From the NCBI GenBank assembly GCA_905250025.1, contig CAJNOJ010000209.1:62001-126000 (forward strand): a stretch of DNA of 64,000 nucleotides. The letters are read 5' to 3'. Origin of the DNA: Adineta ricciae. Its lineage: Eukaryota > Rotifera > Eurotatoria > Adinetida > Adinetidae. Shown here in pieces: positions 10,632 to 22,847 of this stretch. The notes below the pieces were generated by a model. That model saw only the letters and a list, made by a program, of their open reading frames with translations, was not told the origin of the DNA and ran no database searches. Made by a program: the position numbers and the translations under genes. How positions within the stretch are numbered: position 1 is the stretch's first letter; every line of letters begins with the position of its first letter.

Positions 10632-11602
10632 GTTACTGATCAGTGAGTCAAATAATAATACTAGTGAACATTTGAGTCAAGTTCATATTCACTATTGTTA
10701 ATCTTATCAGGGATAGTAAACATTGCTTTTACACACGTCCTCATCGAACAAGACTCGTGCCCCTTACTTCATGAAAATTATCAAACTGTCCTTCTCTTTC
10801 TTCATTTCTCAAACGAAAGTTATATAGGAGAGGATATACTCAAGGAAAGGCTAAACAAACAAATCTTAATGTATGCATTGAGATTAAAAACTAATTAGTT
10901 TTTTTCTCATTCAATTCAGATATTAGCATTTCAGAGGAAACGAAATCAACTTCACCGAAAAGAAATGTCTTTATTAGAAAATCAAATTCGCTCTTCAACT
11001 GATTTCCATTTCGACACACATTGTCGAGTGTTGTTCATCGACAATATTCAATGAAATGTTTCGATTCATACTTCCGTATTCATATCACATGAACTTCAAG
11101 TCAAGTATATGAAAACAATGTGACTTATCATCTTTCTTCCTGTTGATTTTCAATTTCCATCGCATCGATCGGACAACGATGGTCTTTCACTTGTTTGATT
11201 GAATAGATAATTCTAACACGAATTATCTCTTTAGCAATTGGACAGATGACGATGAGCGTCACTTATGTTAAACGGCAAACTTTACTTTTTTTCTCCAATA
11301 CTAATCAACTTCGAAAATACGCATGAAACAAATGCTTACACGTGCAAAACAAACAAACAAACGAAGGAACATGTTCAATCAAGAAAGAAGAAGAAGAAGA
11401 GAGAGAAAAACAAGAAAACGAACTTGACATCCTCAAAACAAATGACCAACTTTCTATACAAGAATGTCTGATGTTGAACAATCGAACTGTTCCGTTCTTA
11501 ATCTAAATACACAGTATTTATTCAATTCAAAACCGAACGGACACGAAAGAGAAAAGGAAAAAATAAAGTGAAGCGTACACATATATCTATGTATAGTTAG
11601 AA
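10632..11602. other. Intergenic upstream of the insulin-like peptide gene
   Basis: About 970 bases between the insulin-like peptide start and the bZIP stop (both minus). No supported ORF. A purine-rich GAA/GA run lies near 11381-11410. It should contain the insulin-like gene's promoter, but no element can be named with confidence. Confidence 0.35.
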
Positions 11603-13911
11603 TCAGTTTGTATTGTTGGTCGGTGCGGAATCTGTTGTTGTTGTTGTGATAGTTGTTGAGGAAGAGGAATTAGGTGTATTGGCTTGTTGTAATAGTTCAG
11701 CTAGTTTAGCTTTATCGAGAGATGTTGAACCGAGTAACGCTTGGGCGACTTCGGGTAGAATGTGAATAGTTATCATTGGAACGCCTGTTGATGTTGTTGT
11801 TGCAGATGACGAAGGAAGGGTGTCAGTGGTAGACACTACACGTGACATAGCAAATAAGTCTTGCGGGTTTGCAAAGTTAATTGTCACACGTTTACTGTTA
11901 TTCGGATCGAGAACATTCGAGGTGGAAAGTGTTTTCACGTCGTTTTTCGTCAGATTTAGATTATTCACTGTTGGCAAATGAGCTTTTCTCAAACAGGCAT
12001 GACGATGCAGTAGTGATTCGAGCTGATTCTTCTGGTCGGATAATGATTGGACTGAACGTTGAAGGTTTTGTTGTTGTTCCGTTAGTATTTGTTCCGTCTA
12101 TTGCAATTCAAGAAGAAAATTTTTTTTGACATGACAATTCAATTTACTTTTTCTAATTGTTCACGAAGTTCATTTCGTTTCTTTCGACATTTCGCTGCTG
12201 CCTGTTTATTTCGATCACGACGTTGTTGACGTCTGACATTTTCTTCTGGTGGAAGCTAAATTGAATAAAATAAGGCAATAACTTTTGCTAGTTAAACAAA
12301 GTCAGTGATTCCTACCGGTTCATCTTTACTTTTTCGACCACTGGCAAGTGTCGGTGCAATCTGTTTCCTTGGTTTGACTAAAATTGGACCGTATTGAATA
12401 GGCTCAATTACTTGTGATTTCGTATTTTTAGAGTTCGATACTGATTTCGCCGATTTGCCTCGTCGAGATTTACTTGCTGAATTGTTCTCATTTCTGAGCT
12501 GATTATAATCCTCGGTTAACATTGATGAATCATTGTCATTGTTTTCAAGGATATCATCTTGTTTCAAAGGAGTTAATTTAGCTTGATTAGCTAAGGCTGA
12601 AGCCGTCGGGACACCACGTGATGTAGTATAGTCAGCTAGGGACAGAATGGGCAACGTTGGAGTCGCTGTTACTGTTGTTGTGCTTGTTGACGATGGATTC
12701 GAAACAGTAATTACATTCTAAAAAGATGATAAATTAGGAAACGAAGCTTTTCCAAATGAAATTTACTAGTTGTTTAACAGTTGGAATGACTCTCTGTCGA
12801 CCGGTGGCCATCGAGACTAATGTATTGGCGACTTCGGTGGCGGTATTCTCGGGATTATTTGTGACTAAAACTGCAGATGATGGTCCATTTGAATCTTGTG
12901 TCTGAACGCTTTTTTCTGCAGTTTCTTGTGCTTGATTGGACATAGTGAATAGAGTTGGGGCAAATGTTTGTATCTTCGATCTAGATAAAAAACGAAGAAA
13001 TTGACCAAACGTCAGATGGAGATATTGATTTTTTGTTTTTGAGAAAGGAGCAGATGCTTTACACGTGAGAGCAAAACGGAAAATTGATAATTAATCGAAA
13101 CGAAAAAGTTTACAGAAATTTCCCGTTACGCTTTCGTATCAGAAGAGAAGAACGAGAGAATTTCTCGTTCCACGCGAGGTACGTATGCATTAGTCAGCCC
13201 GCATACTGCTGTTGAATCAGCGACATATCACAAGAACGCAAAGTAACTCTAACAAAAAACGCGATAAATAGTCATAGTGGTGCGCAAAAATGCATACTCC
13301 CTAACTACATATACACATCTACATACTCTTTCGTCTTTTTAACGATTGCTTCGTCTTCGTGCGCCTCTGATTGTTCTTCTACTCTCAGCTGCCGACAAAG
13401 AGGTAAGAAGAGAAAAAAAACGAGCAAAAAAAAGTTTTCTTTCGAGGACGATGACGCATTATTTTTTTTTCTTTTTCTCCGCGTTTTTTCCATTACGCAC
13501 GATGAATAATAACACACACATACACACGGTAAAAAATAGCAACGTCAGGCTTTTGTTGTTGTCATGTTTATCGTATGATTCATGTCGATAAAGCGAGAAA
13601 AGACTGTATGTATGTACGGCGATGGGGAAGAGTCTTGTATAAATACGAATCTAATCAAGAAAAGAAGACAACGGTAGCTTAATAGAAAAAAACAACAAGT
13701 ATACAGCTCGACATTATTATTCCATTTCGATTTTTTCGTTCGCATATGATTGTAGTCATATATACTGTATGTGCAAGTGCATTTAACAAAAAAGTAAATG
13801 TCGCCCGTAGGTTTTCTTTCTTAATACCGACCGTTAAGTCGATGCTTGAGAAATGAAAAATAAGACATACCTATCTTGTACGACGCTGAAGACAACGTTT
13901 CGACGATCCAT
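11603..13911 (-). CDS. bZIP transcription factor, Fos/ATF3/JDP2 type
   Basis: The basic region reads RDRNKQAAAKCRKKRNELREQL, with the invariant N..AA..CR pattern that contacts DNA. Across a short intron it runs into a leucine zipper (LTEQQQNLQRSVQSLSDQKN, then QLESLLHRHACL) with leucines every seven residues and a Fos-like 'LxxHxxxC' end. Such proteins dimerise with Jun/ATF partners in the nucleus. Exons: 12767-12943 region (MSNQAQETAEKS), about 12315-12717 (Ser/Asn-rich), the basic exon near 12150-12255, and the zipper plus a Thr/Ser-rich tail to 11603. An upstream exon at 13871-13911 (MDRRNVVFSVVQDR) splices in frame (phase 2) to an acceptor near 12983; otherwise translation starts at 12943. 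The upstream exon follows an acceptor (ctctttcag) 100 bases behind DPH1. Confidence 0.75.
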
Positions 13912-14013
13912 ATCAATTAGTTATTTATGATTAATCATAATCTGAAAGAGAAAAATATATCGGCATATTCTGAGACAGATATTTTTCTCAAATAACAGAA
14001 AAACAAAACAGAG

Positions 14014-15737
14014 TTAACTTTTATTCGAACAAGTTTCACAGGATGAACACGTTTTGTTCTCGTATGCAACTTCGATCTTTCGTCGAGGCTGCCTCAATGG
14101 TCGATGTTCGGGATTATTTGGTGTCCATGGTCCAAGACTATTTTGGGCGTAGAAATCCATTGGATAACGACTTTGCCATTCAATTTGTCGAAGTGCAACC
14201 ATCGCCTGATAAAATATATAACGAAATCACGAATTTTCTGTTCGAGTAGAACATACTTCATATGGAGTCAGAATTGGTGTTTGAAAACCAGCGCCCCAGT
14301 CTATTGATAGGCGTGGACATGAGGTTTGAATCCAACTAAAATCGAAGGAAAATATGGAGCAACGATAAATGAACCGATGGAAAGATAGAACACACTTACA
14401 CATCAACATTCTTGAATAATTTTAATTTATCCGGCATTAATTCAGGCATCACAACTTGAATATAGGACTTTCCATTGGATTTTAAACGTTGTTTGATTGT
14501 CTAAAAGAAAGCTACGAATCGGTAATCAACAAAAAGTACTATTTTTAAATATACTTCAAGAACTTTCGGCGAGCCCTGTCGTCCAAGTGAACCAAGAACT
14601 AAACCCCACACTTGTCCATTCGCTGCTTTGTTAATTTCAGTTTGGCGTACGCTATGCATTGATTTTGTGTCATAATATTCTCGAGTGAATTCCTTGGAAT
14701 ATGGATCATATCTGCACAAAGCAATTCTAATTTGATTCCTTCTCACTTCGAACTTACTTAAAGGCTGGCGCATTTGGATTATGAATCATGATTGATTCGA
14801 TATGAAATCGACCATCACCAATGTATAATATTGAATAGGAATCTGGAATTATTGGAGATGTACAACCAAGAATTTCACCAGGTGATAGCGGTTTAGTTTG
14901 AGGCATAATTACATCCGCAACATGCTCCTTCAGTTGCTCTTTAATGATCTAAGAGTCATCGTGTGAGATTTGGTGAAAAACATGAGACGAAACACATACT
15001 TGTAATGTTCGAACGAATTGAATGGTGCTCACAAGAGCTAATTTGCTATCCGATGTAAAATGATGTTTAAGTGTATCGACGATATGTTGTAGATTAACTT
15101 GAATATCAACGAATATATAGAGAATACTTATTCCAGGCGTTTCATCGATAGGAACTAAAACACAAACAACAATTATATTCTATTCGGTTAACACATGAGG
15201 ACTGAATCTATTTTCGACAAAAGAGCAATTCTTTGTCTCAGACCGCGAAGGCTATCATGTATTTGATGAAAACTATCATATATAAACACTCACCTACCGA
15301 GACAACTATGCCCATAGTGTATCAACAGATCACACTTCAAAGCTCGAGCACCATAATCATCAATACAACATGCTCCATAAGCCACATCGCCCATAATCAC
15401 AACATCAGCATTGGTAAAACTTTAAAAGAAAAAGTAAAGAAAAACACCTTTGACTTTTATTTGATCTTACGCTTTGAGTATATCAGCGATCGTACACGCG
15501 AATACAAACAAACCTTCGGGCATTTGCATAGCCACTAATAAGAGTTCAAATAAAAAACATTCATCCAGCACTCTTCTCTCTACCTCGTTTAGCTTTGATT
15601 GTTTTTATTCTCCATATCGTCTTATGTATTTCAAAATTATAATTCTCCGGTAATTGTTTGATCTGTAGGTTAAGTTCTTTATCATTGAGCAGCTCTTCAG
15701 GTATCTGATTCGCGTTCAGCGGTCGTACTTTACTCAT
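14014..15737 (-). CDS. DPH1: 2-(3-amino-3-carboxypropyl)histidine synthase subunit 1 (diphthamide synthesis)
   Basis: DPH1 pairs with DPH2 and uses a radical-SAM-like [4Fe-4S] cluster for the first step of diphthamide synthesis on elongation factor 2. The start [17 protein letters not shown] and the segment [16 protein letters not shown] match the family. Then come [37 protein letters not shown] (first cluster Cys), HYGHSCL (second), [48 protein letters not shown], the third Cys in [10 protein letters not shown], and PYPMDFY-like [15 protein letters not shown]. All three cluster cysteines are kept. Seven or eight short introns are visible. The ATG directly follows an acceptor (ctacattttag), 29 bases behind the stop of the upstream coiled-coil gene, which fits trans-splicing within an operon. 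Confidence 0.92.
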
Positions 15738-15766
15738 CTAAAATGTAGAGAAATAAGGCATCATTT

Positions 15767-17233
15767 ATTTGGTATGTAAGCGCATAAAAGTTTCGTGACA
15801 ACGCTTAAAATTTCCGCATGAACAAGAAGAATGAAAAAGTTCATGTAATGCTGCTTCCATAATCGTATACAAACGTAATTGAGTTGAGAGTTTACACAAA
15901 CGATATGATGTCGAAATGCAGCATGGCTTTCTCGCCTAAGGATAAAACATGACAAAATCAATCGGATAGTTTCAACGGAAACTCACTCGATAAACAGTCG
16001 CCTCGTAATGATCGACGATTTCTTGTAACTTTTCACATTTTTCGCCTTCGATCGTACACGCCTGTTCAGTTGCTCGGATGGCTTTCATATGTTCACTGAA
16101 AGGTAGACGATTGTAGATACGATGGAGACCATGTGAATGTCTTACCTCGCTCTACAACCGAATTTGTCTATTAACTGTTGCTTTAATTGTTCAATCTGTT
16201 GATCACGATGAGATATTTCTGCTCGACATTCGTTCTTTAACTGCAATAAACGAGCTTCACACTAATAAAGAATGCCAAATACAAATATTTTCGATTCTTG
16301 TTAAAAACTTCTATCTACTTCGTTGACGACGTGTGATTTATCAATAGTTTCAATCAGTTCAATCGATTGACCTTTCGCTGCGTTCAAATGATTTAATTTA
16401 CTACGAAGTTTCAACTGCTTTAACTCATGTGCATCTCGTTTATGGCACTGTTTTGTAATTTCATCTCGTAAGTCATTAATCTAAATGAAATAAACTCACG
16501 AAAAGATACACATAAATGTTCATCAAACCTGATCGTTCAATTGAGCTGCTTCAGTAATCAATTGTCGAATTAGTTTCTTTTGTTCACGTATTGTCCGCCG
16601 CAAGTCAGATCGCTTCTGTCGAACTTTTTCACAGGTATACAAATTGAACTCATGTGATTTCTTTAGAGAAAGAAGAAAACTAAATGAATATCAAGTTCGT
16701 GTCTCATTGAACGAAACAACTAAAACTAAATCAATAGCTATAGGATGCAAAGGAGAAAGAAATCAAGAAAGATCGATTCTTTTTTTCTTTCAAGGAAAGA
16801 GAGAGAGAAAAAACGAGCAGCCAGGCAATTTACACTACACATACCTCTGACTAGACAGCCTAATATGAATGAAAATAGTTTGGAAAGATAAAAAGATCAT
16901 ATGTGATGTCTTGAAAATGAAAAATCTTACTGAGAGTGTCACGCGAAGACGATTAAATTTTTGTTTGAATAACGTTAGTTCACGTTCAGTCGTTGGCGGA
17001 TTCAACGCAAGAAAATCTTCTTCTTCACTCGTTGGTTCCGCAGTAGAGAATTTCAATGGTGGTAACTTAATATCGACCGCATAAGGATTCGATTGACGTT
17101 CCGATAAAATCGATGGAACAATCAATGTACGATCATAACGGCGTGGTAAATACGACAAAACCGGCATATCAAGCATCACAGACGAACATCTTGAGTCGGA
17201 TTCTTCACTACTTTTATTTCCATTTTCATCCAT
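15767..17233 (-). CDS. Coiled-coil protein, family not recognised
   Basis: Exons chain on the minus strand to roughly 300 residues. The N-terminal exon (MDENGNKSSEESDSRCSS onward) is polar, with PRRYDRTLIVPSIL in the middle. From ERELTLFKQKFNRLRVTL the sequence becomes a long coiled coil: across a phase-1 intron of about 300 nt into RQKRSDLRRTIREQKKLIRQ, then INDLRDEITKQCHKRD, CEARLLQLKNECRAEISHRD, and a last exon with several Cys (FHSSCSCGNFKRCHETFMRL). It may be a cilium- or centrosome-type CCDC protein, but that is only a guess from composition. An acceptor (ctaattttag) lies 18 bases before the ATG. The gene sits 252 bases behind CNOT11 and 29 bases ahead of DPH1, all on one strand. Confidence 0.6.
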
Positions 17234-17485
17234 AGTGTTAACAATCTAAAATTAGAAAAACAAAATACAACTAGATAACAATCACGTCATATCACTGTAA
17301 TAGAAATATGTTGTTGAGAGAAAAAAAGAAGGGAAAACAACAGAAAAAAGTGAGAGAAAGAAAGGATGAATTAGTTTTTCTTCTAGCGTAACAACCAATA
17401 AAAAACAACAACAACAACGACAAGAAAGTTCCTATGTGCATCGAATGAACATAGGAATGAAAATAATCTACACATCGAAGAAAAT

Positions 17486-18948
17486 TCACTCATCATTAAC
17501 AATTAACAATGTTGTTGAATCGTGTGCATCATCGTTTCGTGAATCGAATGTTTTCAGAAGTTGAAAAAGTGCAGCTGCTTCTTTGATATTCCGGAAATTA
17601 ACACAAAAACCTTGAACTTCGACGAAAAGATCTTTGATATCAATTACTTTATTTCGTATTAACGATTGAGTCAATACACTCACGAGTCGAACGAAACGAC
17701 TTTGAAGATATTTATCTTTCGTTTCGTCACATGTTTTTATACATCTTGAGATGTATAGATGAAGCAATTCGCGTGGCAATTCCATGGATGTGGATAGACG
17801 ATTGACAACTTCCATTGAATGTAAACTCATATTCATCTGTACTAGCGTATGAAGATAATCTGTCATTTGACTGGATGAGATCAGTTTGAGCAGACAACTG
17901 GTACTGATCGTTGGATTATTTTCGACTAATGATGGTAATTTTTGAGGCGTTAAACCAAGATGATGAACAAGTTCAGGATCGCGATCAAGATCGTCGAGAA
18001 TCTTTTGCTGTTGCTGCAGATTTATTGCACCTTGATAAGCTTTATCCATTATCAATCGAACTTCGGAATAGGCCGATTTTGACATACACATAGAATCATC
18101 CCAAGTAAATAACGATGTGTCGATATCGAGATTTGGTATGGGTGACAGCCAAACGAGTTCGTCGATTGTGCATTCATGTAAAGGTGGAACTAAACGAAGA
18201 TATTCAGGATGAATTGTTTGTTCCATAACATTATTGACTAATAATTGTTCAATGGTCTGGCGTGTGTTTGCCGATCGACAATTTGGACCACCGATTAACG
18301 TATCGTATCCATACTGAAAAAACAGAAATGTTAAGTTGGGAGAAGAGATTTGACTCTACGTACGGTATTGATCTCTGGATCGTTGATGACTGCCGGTATA
18401 TGGCATTGAACAAGAGCTGGCATTTGCTGTCTTTGTTGATAAAGGTGTTCTGCTAATTGCTGGTGAATCTCTTTCTGTAATTGATCGTCATTGATTGGAA
18501 AATCTGTTTGTAAAAATTGATTGGGTGTTTTTTTAATAATGTCTTTATTTGTATTCGCTTTGATTAGTAAAGAAACTAATATTCGTTCGTGTCGAGTAAC
18601 AGGTGAGATAATCCAGTGAAAATGTTTATGACTTTTCAATGATTGATCTCCGTTGGTTTGTAAAATCGAAAGAAAAACAGGTGCGAATGGATGTAGAGAA
18701 ATTGATTGTTGGTCCGTTTTGTACATTTCAATGAAAAGATAAAAAATAATTAAGCGTTGCGCTACCGTCGGGGTTAAATCTCGATTCTGTAACAATAAGA
18801 GCAAAGCATTTCCAACGTGTAAGTACTCGCTCTTCGAGATTTCACGTTGGAAGTCTTGAGAAATCTGTTCGAGTGTGGATGTCGAACCGCATGTGTCTTC
18901 ATTGAGAAAATTTAAAAGAAGATTTATATTACTAGATGATAAAGACAT
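17486..18948 (-). CDS. CNOT11: CCR4-NOT transcription complex subunit 11
   Basis: Two exons (18364-18948 and 17486-18313; 50-nt intron) give 470 residues, near the 510 of the human protein. Landmarks: MSLSSSNINLLLNFLNE, the N-terminal helical domain with SLHPFAPVFLSILQ, RHERILVSLLI, KKTPNQFL, then ARKGPNCRS-like GGPNCRSANTRQTIEQLL, LRLVPPLHECTIDELVWLSP, and the C-terminal part with LYISRCIKTCDETKDKYLQSR (written here in parts of the motif only). CNOT11 binds the N-terminus of CNOT1 with CNOT10 and is part of the cytoplasmic mRNA deadenylase. It is the first gene of a four-gene head-to-tail minus-strand chain. Confidence 0.88.
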
Positions 18949-19535
18949 GCTAGATTTGAGAAGAAAAAAAAGGTTTTTTTTCCTTAGCAGTCATTCGATC
19001 GAAATATGGAGTACCGATCGTACCAATCAGGACAAATATAGATGGCAGGCAATATTTATTTTCATGTTATTATTCCCTTTCAATTGATTACCTTCATAGA
19101 CAAAAAAATACTTTCTTTCATCATTTACCTTATTTGGAAAGACTTTCAAAGATTTTTAACACAATCACACCTCTGCATATACATTTGACTAGTCAAATGG
19201 TAGATATCAAATGATGATTTTATGCATGTAATAAACAGAGAAGACTTTTCTTAGTCTGACAAATACGACATAGATAGAACGAAGAAAAAGCCGTAGACTA
19301 TTTTCAAATGATTCAGAAGGTCAACGTATAGAGAATCACACGTCATTGTTAAGGTTATTATATATAATCATGGTCATTTATTTTGATGTGTATAGAATGT
19401 CTTTTATCAATATATTTGCTTTTTTATTCTAGCTTTATGTTCATATAAGTTTTTTGTCTTTAATCGAACCGATCGATCTATTTCTCCACGTTCGTACTCA
19501 AATACAAAGAAATCTTCGAGTTTATTTCTTCTTGA
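18949..19535. other. Divergent intergenic region between CNOT11 (minus) and ariadne-1 (plus)
   Basis: A 587-base divergent spacer that should hold the promoters of both genes. It is AT-rich, with short poly-A/poly-T runs. No ORF or known element is supported. Confidence 0.4.
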
Positions 19536-21472
19536 ATGGCAGACGATGATCAATTTACTATGGGTAATGAAATAATACGTGATTAGCCTTGTGTTGATTT
19601 TCTTCGTTTTCATTTCGTAGATACTGACAGTGAGGATCTGAATGAAGAGGAAGAAGAGGATGATGAACAAGAATCAGATGACGACACGGGATTTTTTCCT
19701 ATTGATGAGCATGTTGTACAATCATCGCAACCAAATAATCAACCAATACGTACCTCATCCGAACAGTCAAATAAATATTCCTCTGGTCTAACGGCAACGA
19801 ACACTCATCCTCAAGACAATAATTTCGAATATGTTGGTAAGATTTTGTGTGAAAACTAATTTTCTCTATCAACATGCGAATGAATACGTTCTCCTTAGTC
19901 TTGTCACAAGAAGAAATAGTCAAATACATGGTAGAATGTATCAAAGAAGTGAATGAAGTGATCAAATTGCCATCGACAACAGTTCGTTTGCTACTTCACC
20001 ATTTTCGTTGGGATAAAGAAAAGTTAATGGAACGTTTCTACGATCCCAATCATCAGGAAGAATTGTTTCGTCAAGCACACATAGTCAATCCTTTTAAAAA
20101 AACGACTCCAACTCCAACTCAACTGACGAGTTCATCACAACGTACAACACATCGTCAAGTATCCCAATCTTCATCCGATCAAACATGTGCCATATGTTGT
20201 TCAACAAAATCTTCATCTGAAATGACCGGTCTCGAATGTGGTCATAACTTTTGTATTAATTGTTGGCAATACTATTTAACTACGAAGATTCGCGATGAAG
20301 GCATCGGACAAACAATTCCATGTCCAGCTCAATGTGACATCCTAGTCGATGATAAGACAGTCTTACAACTGATTCGCACGCCTGAAGTGCGTCAGAAGTA
20401 CCAACATTTAATCACTAACTCGTTTGTTGAATGCAATCGAAACATGCGCTGGTGTCCAGGAACAAATTGTACGAATGCAATAAAAGCAGCCTATTGCGAT
20501 GTGGCTATGGTTGTGTGTACAGGATGTAATACATCATTTTGTTTTCAATGTGGTCAATCGTGGCATGAACCAATCAAATGTAAATGGTTGAAAAAATGGC
20601 AAAAGAAATGTCATGATGATAGTGAAACGAGTAACTGGATTGCTGCGAATACAAAAGAATGTCCGAAGTGTCATGCGACAATTGGTAAATCGAAAAAAAA
20701 TTCCCGTCATCGATATGAATACCTCTGTTTTGTGTTTTAGAAAAAAATGGTGGATGCAATCATTTGATATGTAAGAATCAATCTTGCAAGTATGAATTTT
20801 GCTGGGTGTGTTTGGGCGCTTGGGAACCTCATGGTTCATCCTGGTACAACTGCAATCGTTTCAATGAAGATGACGCGAAAAAAGCGCGTGACGATCAAGA
20901 ACGCTCTCGAGCGGCATTACAACGATACCTTCACTATTATAAACGTTACCATAACCATCACGAATCTTTACGGTTAGAAAGTAAATTGCTATCTGAAGTG
21001 CAAAAACGTATGGAATCGATGCAGCAACAAATGAGCTGGATTGAAGTTCAATTTCTTCAAATCGCTTGTGACGTACTTCGTCAATGTCGACAAACGTTAA
21101 TGTATACATACCCATTTGCGTTCTATCTCAAACGAAACAATCATTCGTAAGGAGAGACTCAAATGAAAATGTCGAAAATGTTGTGATTGTTCTTTTAGAA
21201 TTATATTCGAACAGAATCAAGCTGATTTAGAACACGCAACGGAAGAACTATCAGGTTATTTAGAACGAGATTCGAATCAAATCACAAATCTAACTGAAAT
21301 GAAGCAGAAAGTTCAAGATAAGTATCGTTATTGTAGCACACGACGAAAAGTATTATTAGATCATGTGGCTGAAGGATATGATTGTGATTATTGGTGAGTC
21401 AAACCTATATTTCATCGCAAATCATTTGAAACTTCTTGTTTTCTTTGCAGGGAATATAACGAAGATTTATAA
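19536..21472 (+). CDS. ARIH1: E3 ubiquitin-protein ligase ariadne-1 (RBR type)
   Basis: Six exons by homology. Exon 1 is 19536-19563 (MADDDQFTM), exon 2 begins at 19621 with an acidic stretch ([20 protein letters not shown]), and the last exon ends YDCDYWEYNEDL. Order of domains: acidic N-terminus; UBA-like segment ([20 protein letters not shown]); RING1 (CAICC...[10 protein letters not shown]); IBR ([10 protein letters not shown]...[14 protein letters not shown]); RING2 ([19 protein letters not shown]), with the catalytic Cys expected in GGCNH; then the Ariadne domain ([37 protein letters not shown]). RBR ligases pass ubiquitin through a Cys thioester; ARIH1 works with neddylated cullin-RING ligases in the cytosol. 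All zinc ligands look intact and introns split RING2 cleanly, so the gene should be functional. Confidence 0.93.
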
Positions 21473-22014
21473 AGACGAATACAAATCTATCCATATCATT
21501 CGCATCCTTGTACATATGTCATTTCTTGAACTCTTTTGTCTATATTTGGATGCGAGATGTGTGTGTTTGTTATGCCATATTCACTCTAACATATACTTCT
21601 TTCCGTGGCTCGTTCAATTGTTTCTTTTGTTCGATTTATCCAAGAAAAAGCAGAAAAGTAAACATAACATATGAAACAAGAAATTAACAGTTTCTTTCCT
21701 TTCTCTTTCCCTTTTTTTTCTCGTTCTGTGAACTATTGCCAAATGCCAGTTAATTATTTCATCATCGAATTAATTATTTCTCATCTCATTTCTCTTTCTT
21801 CTCTTCTCTTTCTTTTATGACATGTTTAATTAATTCGATTGTCAATTAAAAGAAAGTATTTTTTGAATGGATTATTCCTTGTCATCATATTTTCACCAGA
21901 TGAATAACAGATGCAATCATCTCAACAAGAAAGAGGTAAAATGCATCGACTTTTATCTTTGTGTCTAGTTTTTCAAATCACAACATAGTAACAATAAAAA
22001 GAGAACTCGTATCT
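21473..22014. other. Intergenic between convergent ARIH1 and PSMB3
   Basis: AT-rich 3' flanks with pyrimidine runs near 21700-21820. A plus-strand ORF of 103 codons at 21363-21674 mostly overlaps the ARIH1 tail intron and 3' flank and has no family match. Nothing else is supported. Confidence 0.4.
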
Positions 22015-22759
22015 TCAATCCTGACGACCTTTTAGTTCGCGTACAGTGATCTTATCTTTTTCAATGACATAGACAACTGCACCCCAACCACTGGCTGAAT
22101 CGCGATCAACTCCATTCAATAAAGCTTGCGAAGTGGCTTCGAATAATTCATCAGCATTCATGTTCGGTTTGAAAAAGAGTTCGCCTATTAACAAAATGAA
22201 AAGAAGACGATTGTTTCAGGAATATTTAAAGGATTGTTTTGTCATACCGAGACCAAAAATATATTCACTAGCTGTCCCTACTGTGACTAGATTAACATTA
22301 TCACTTATAGCTCCGATATTATCGGAATCATAAACGAATGTTTCACCCGTCTTGGGATCCAGACCGACGACGAGTGCAAAGACGAAATACGGTCCAAATC
22401 GTCTTTCGTAGAGAAGATTTGTTAACATGTTATACAGAACATTGGGTTTTAATTTTCTTTGTTCGCGTAATTCATACAAATTCGTACGGAATTTTAATCG
22501 TTCCGAGACTGTTTGAACCTTTGAAATCAAAGCAAAACTTCGTTTTCCGACGTTCTCATCAGCACTAGATACTTACATCAGTCGCCAAACCACAAAATGC
22601 AACAAAGCAGTGATCACTATATTGAAATATCTTTGTAAAATTCGTCGCGATTGTTCGATTCTGTACACCATAACGTTTATCACAAGCAATTGCTATGCAT
22701 TCTTTGCCTTTCATTGCTAGAGCGACACCCCCATTGTACGATAAAATGTCGTCACCCAT
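22015..22759 (-). CDS. PSMB3: Proteasome subunit beta type-3
   Basis: Three exons encode about 206 residues, the usual length. [20 protein letters not shown] matches the family's MSIMSYNGGAVMAMKGK start, followed by [60 protein letters not shown] and the C-terminal [19 protein letters not shown]. Beta-3 is a structural, catalytically inactive subunit of the 20S core. As expected there is no N-terminal catalytic Thr and no propeptide. It lies 88 bases behind the V-ATPase d gene on the same strand. An acceptor (ctccttgtag) lies 17 bases before the ATG. Confidence 0.93.
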
Positions 22760-22847
22760 GTTGATTTCTTAGATCTACAAGGAGATAATTTAAATAAATA
22801 TCCGAGAAAAAGAAAAAGAAATGACAAGAAAAAAGGAAAAAGTCGAA

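Noticed and set aside
13305..13745. Overlapping ORFs on both strands between bZIP exons
   Set aside because: Rich in Lys/Phe/Ser from poly-A/T tracts, and located in the likely first intron or 5' region of the bZIP gene.
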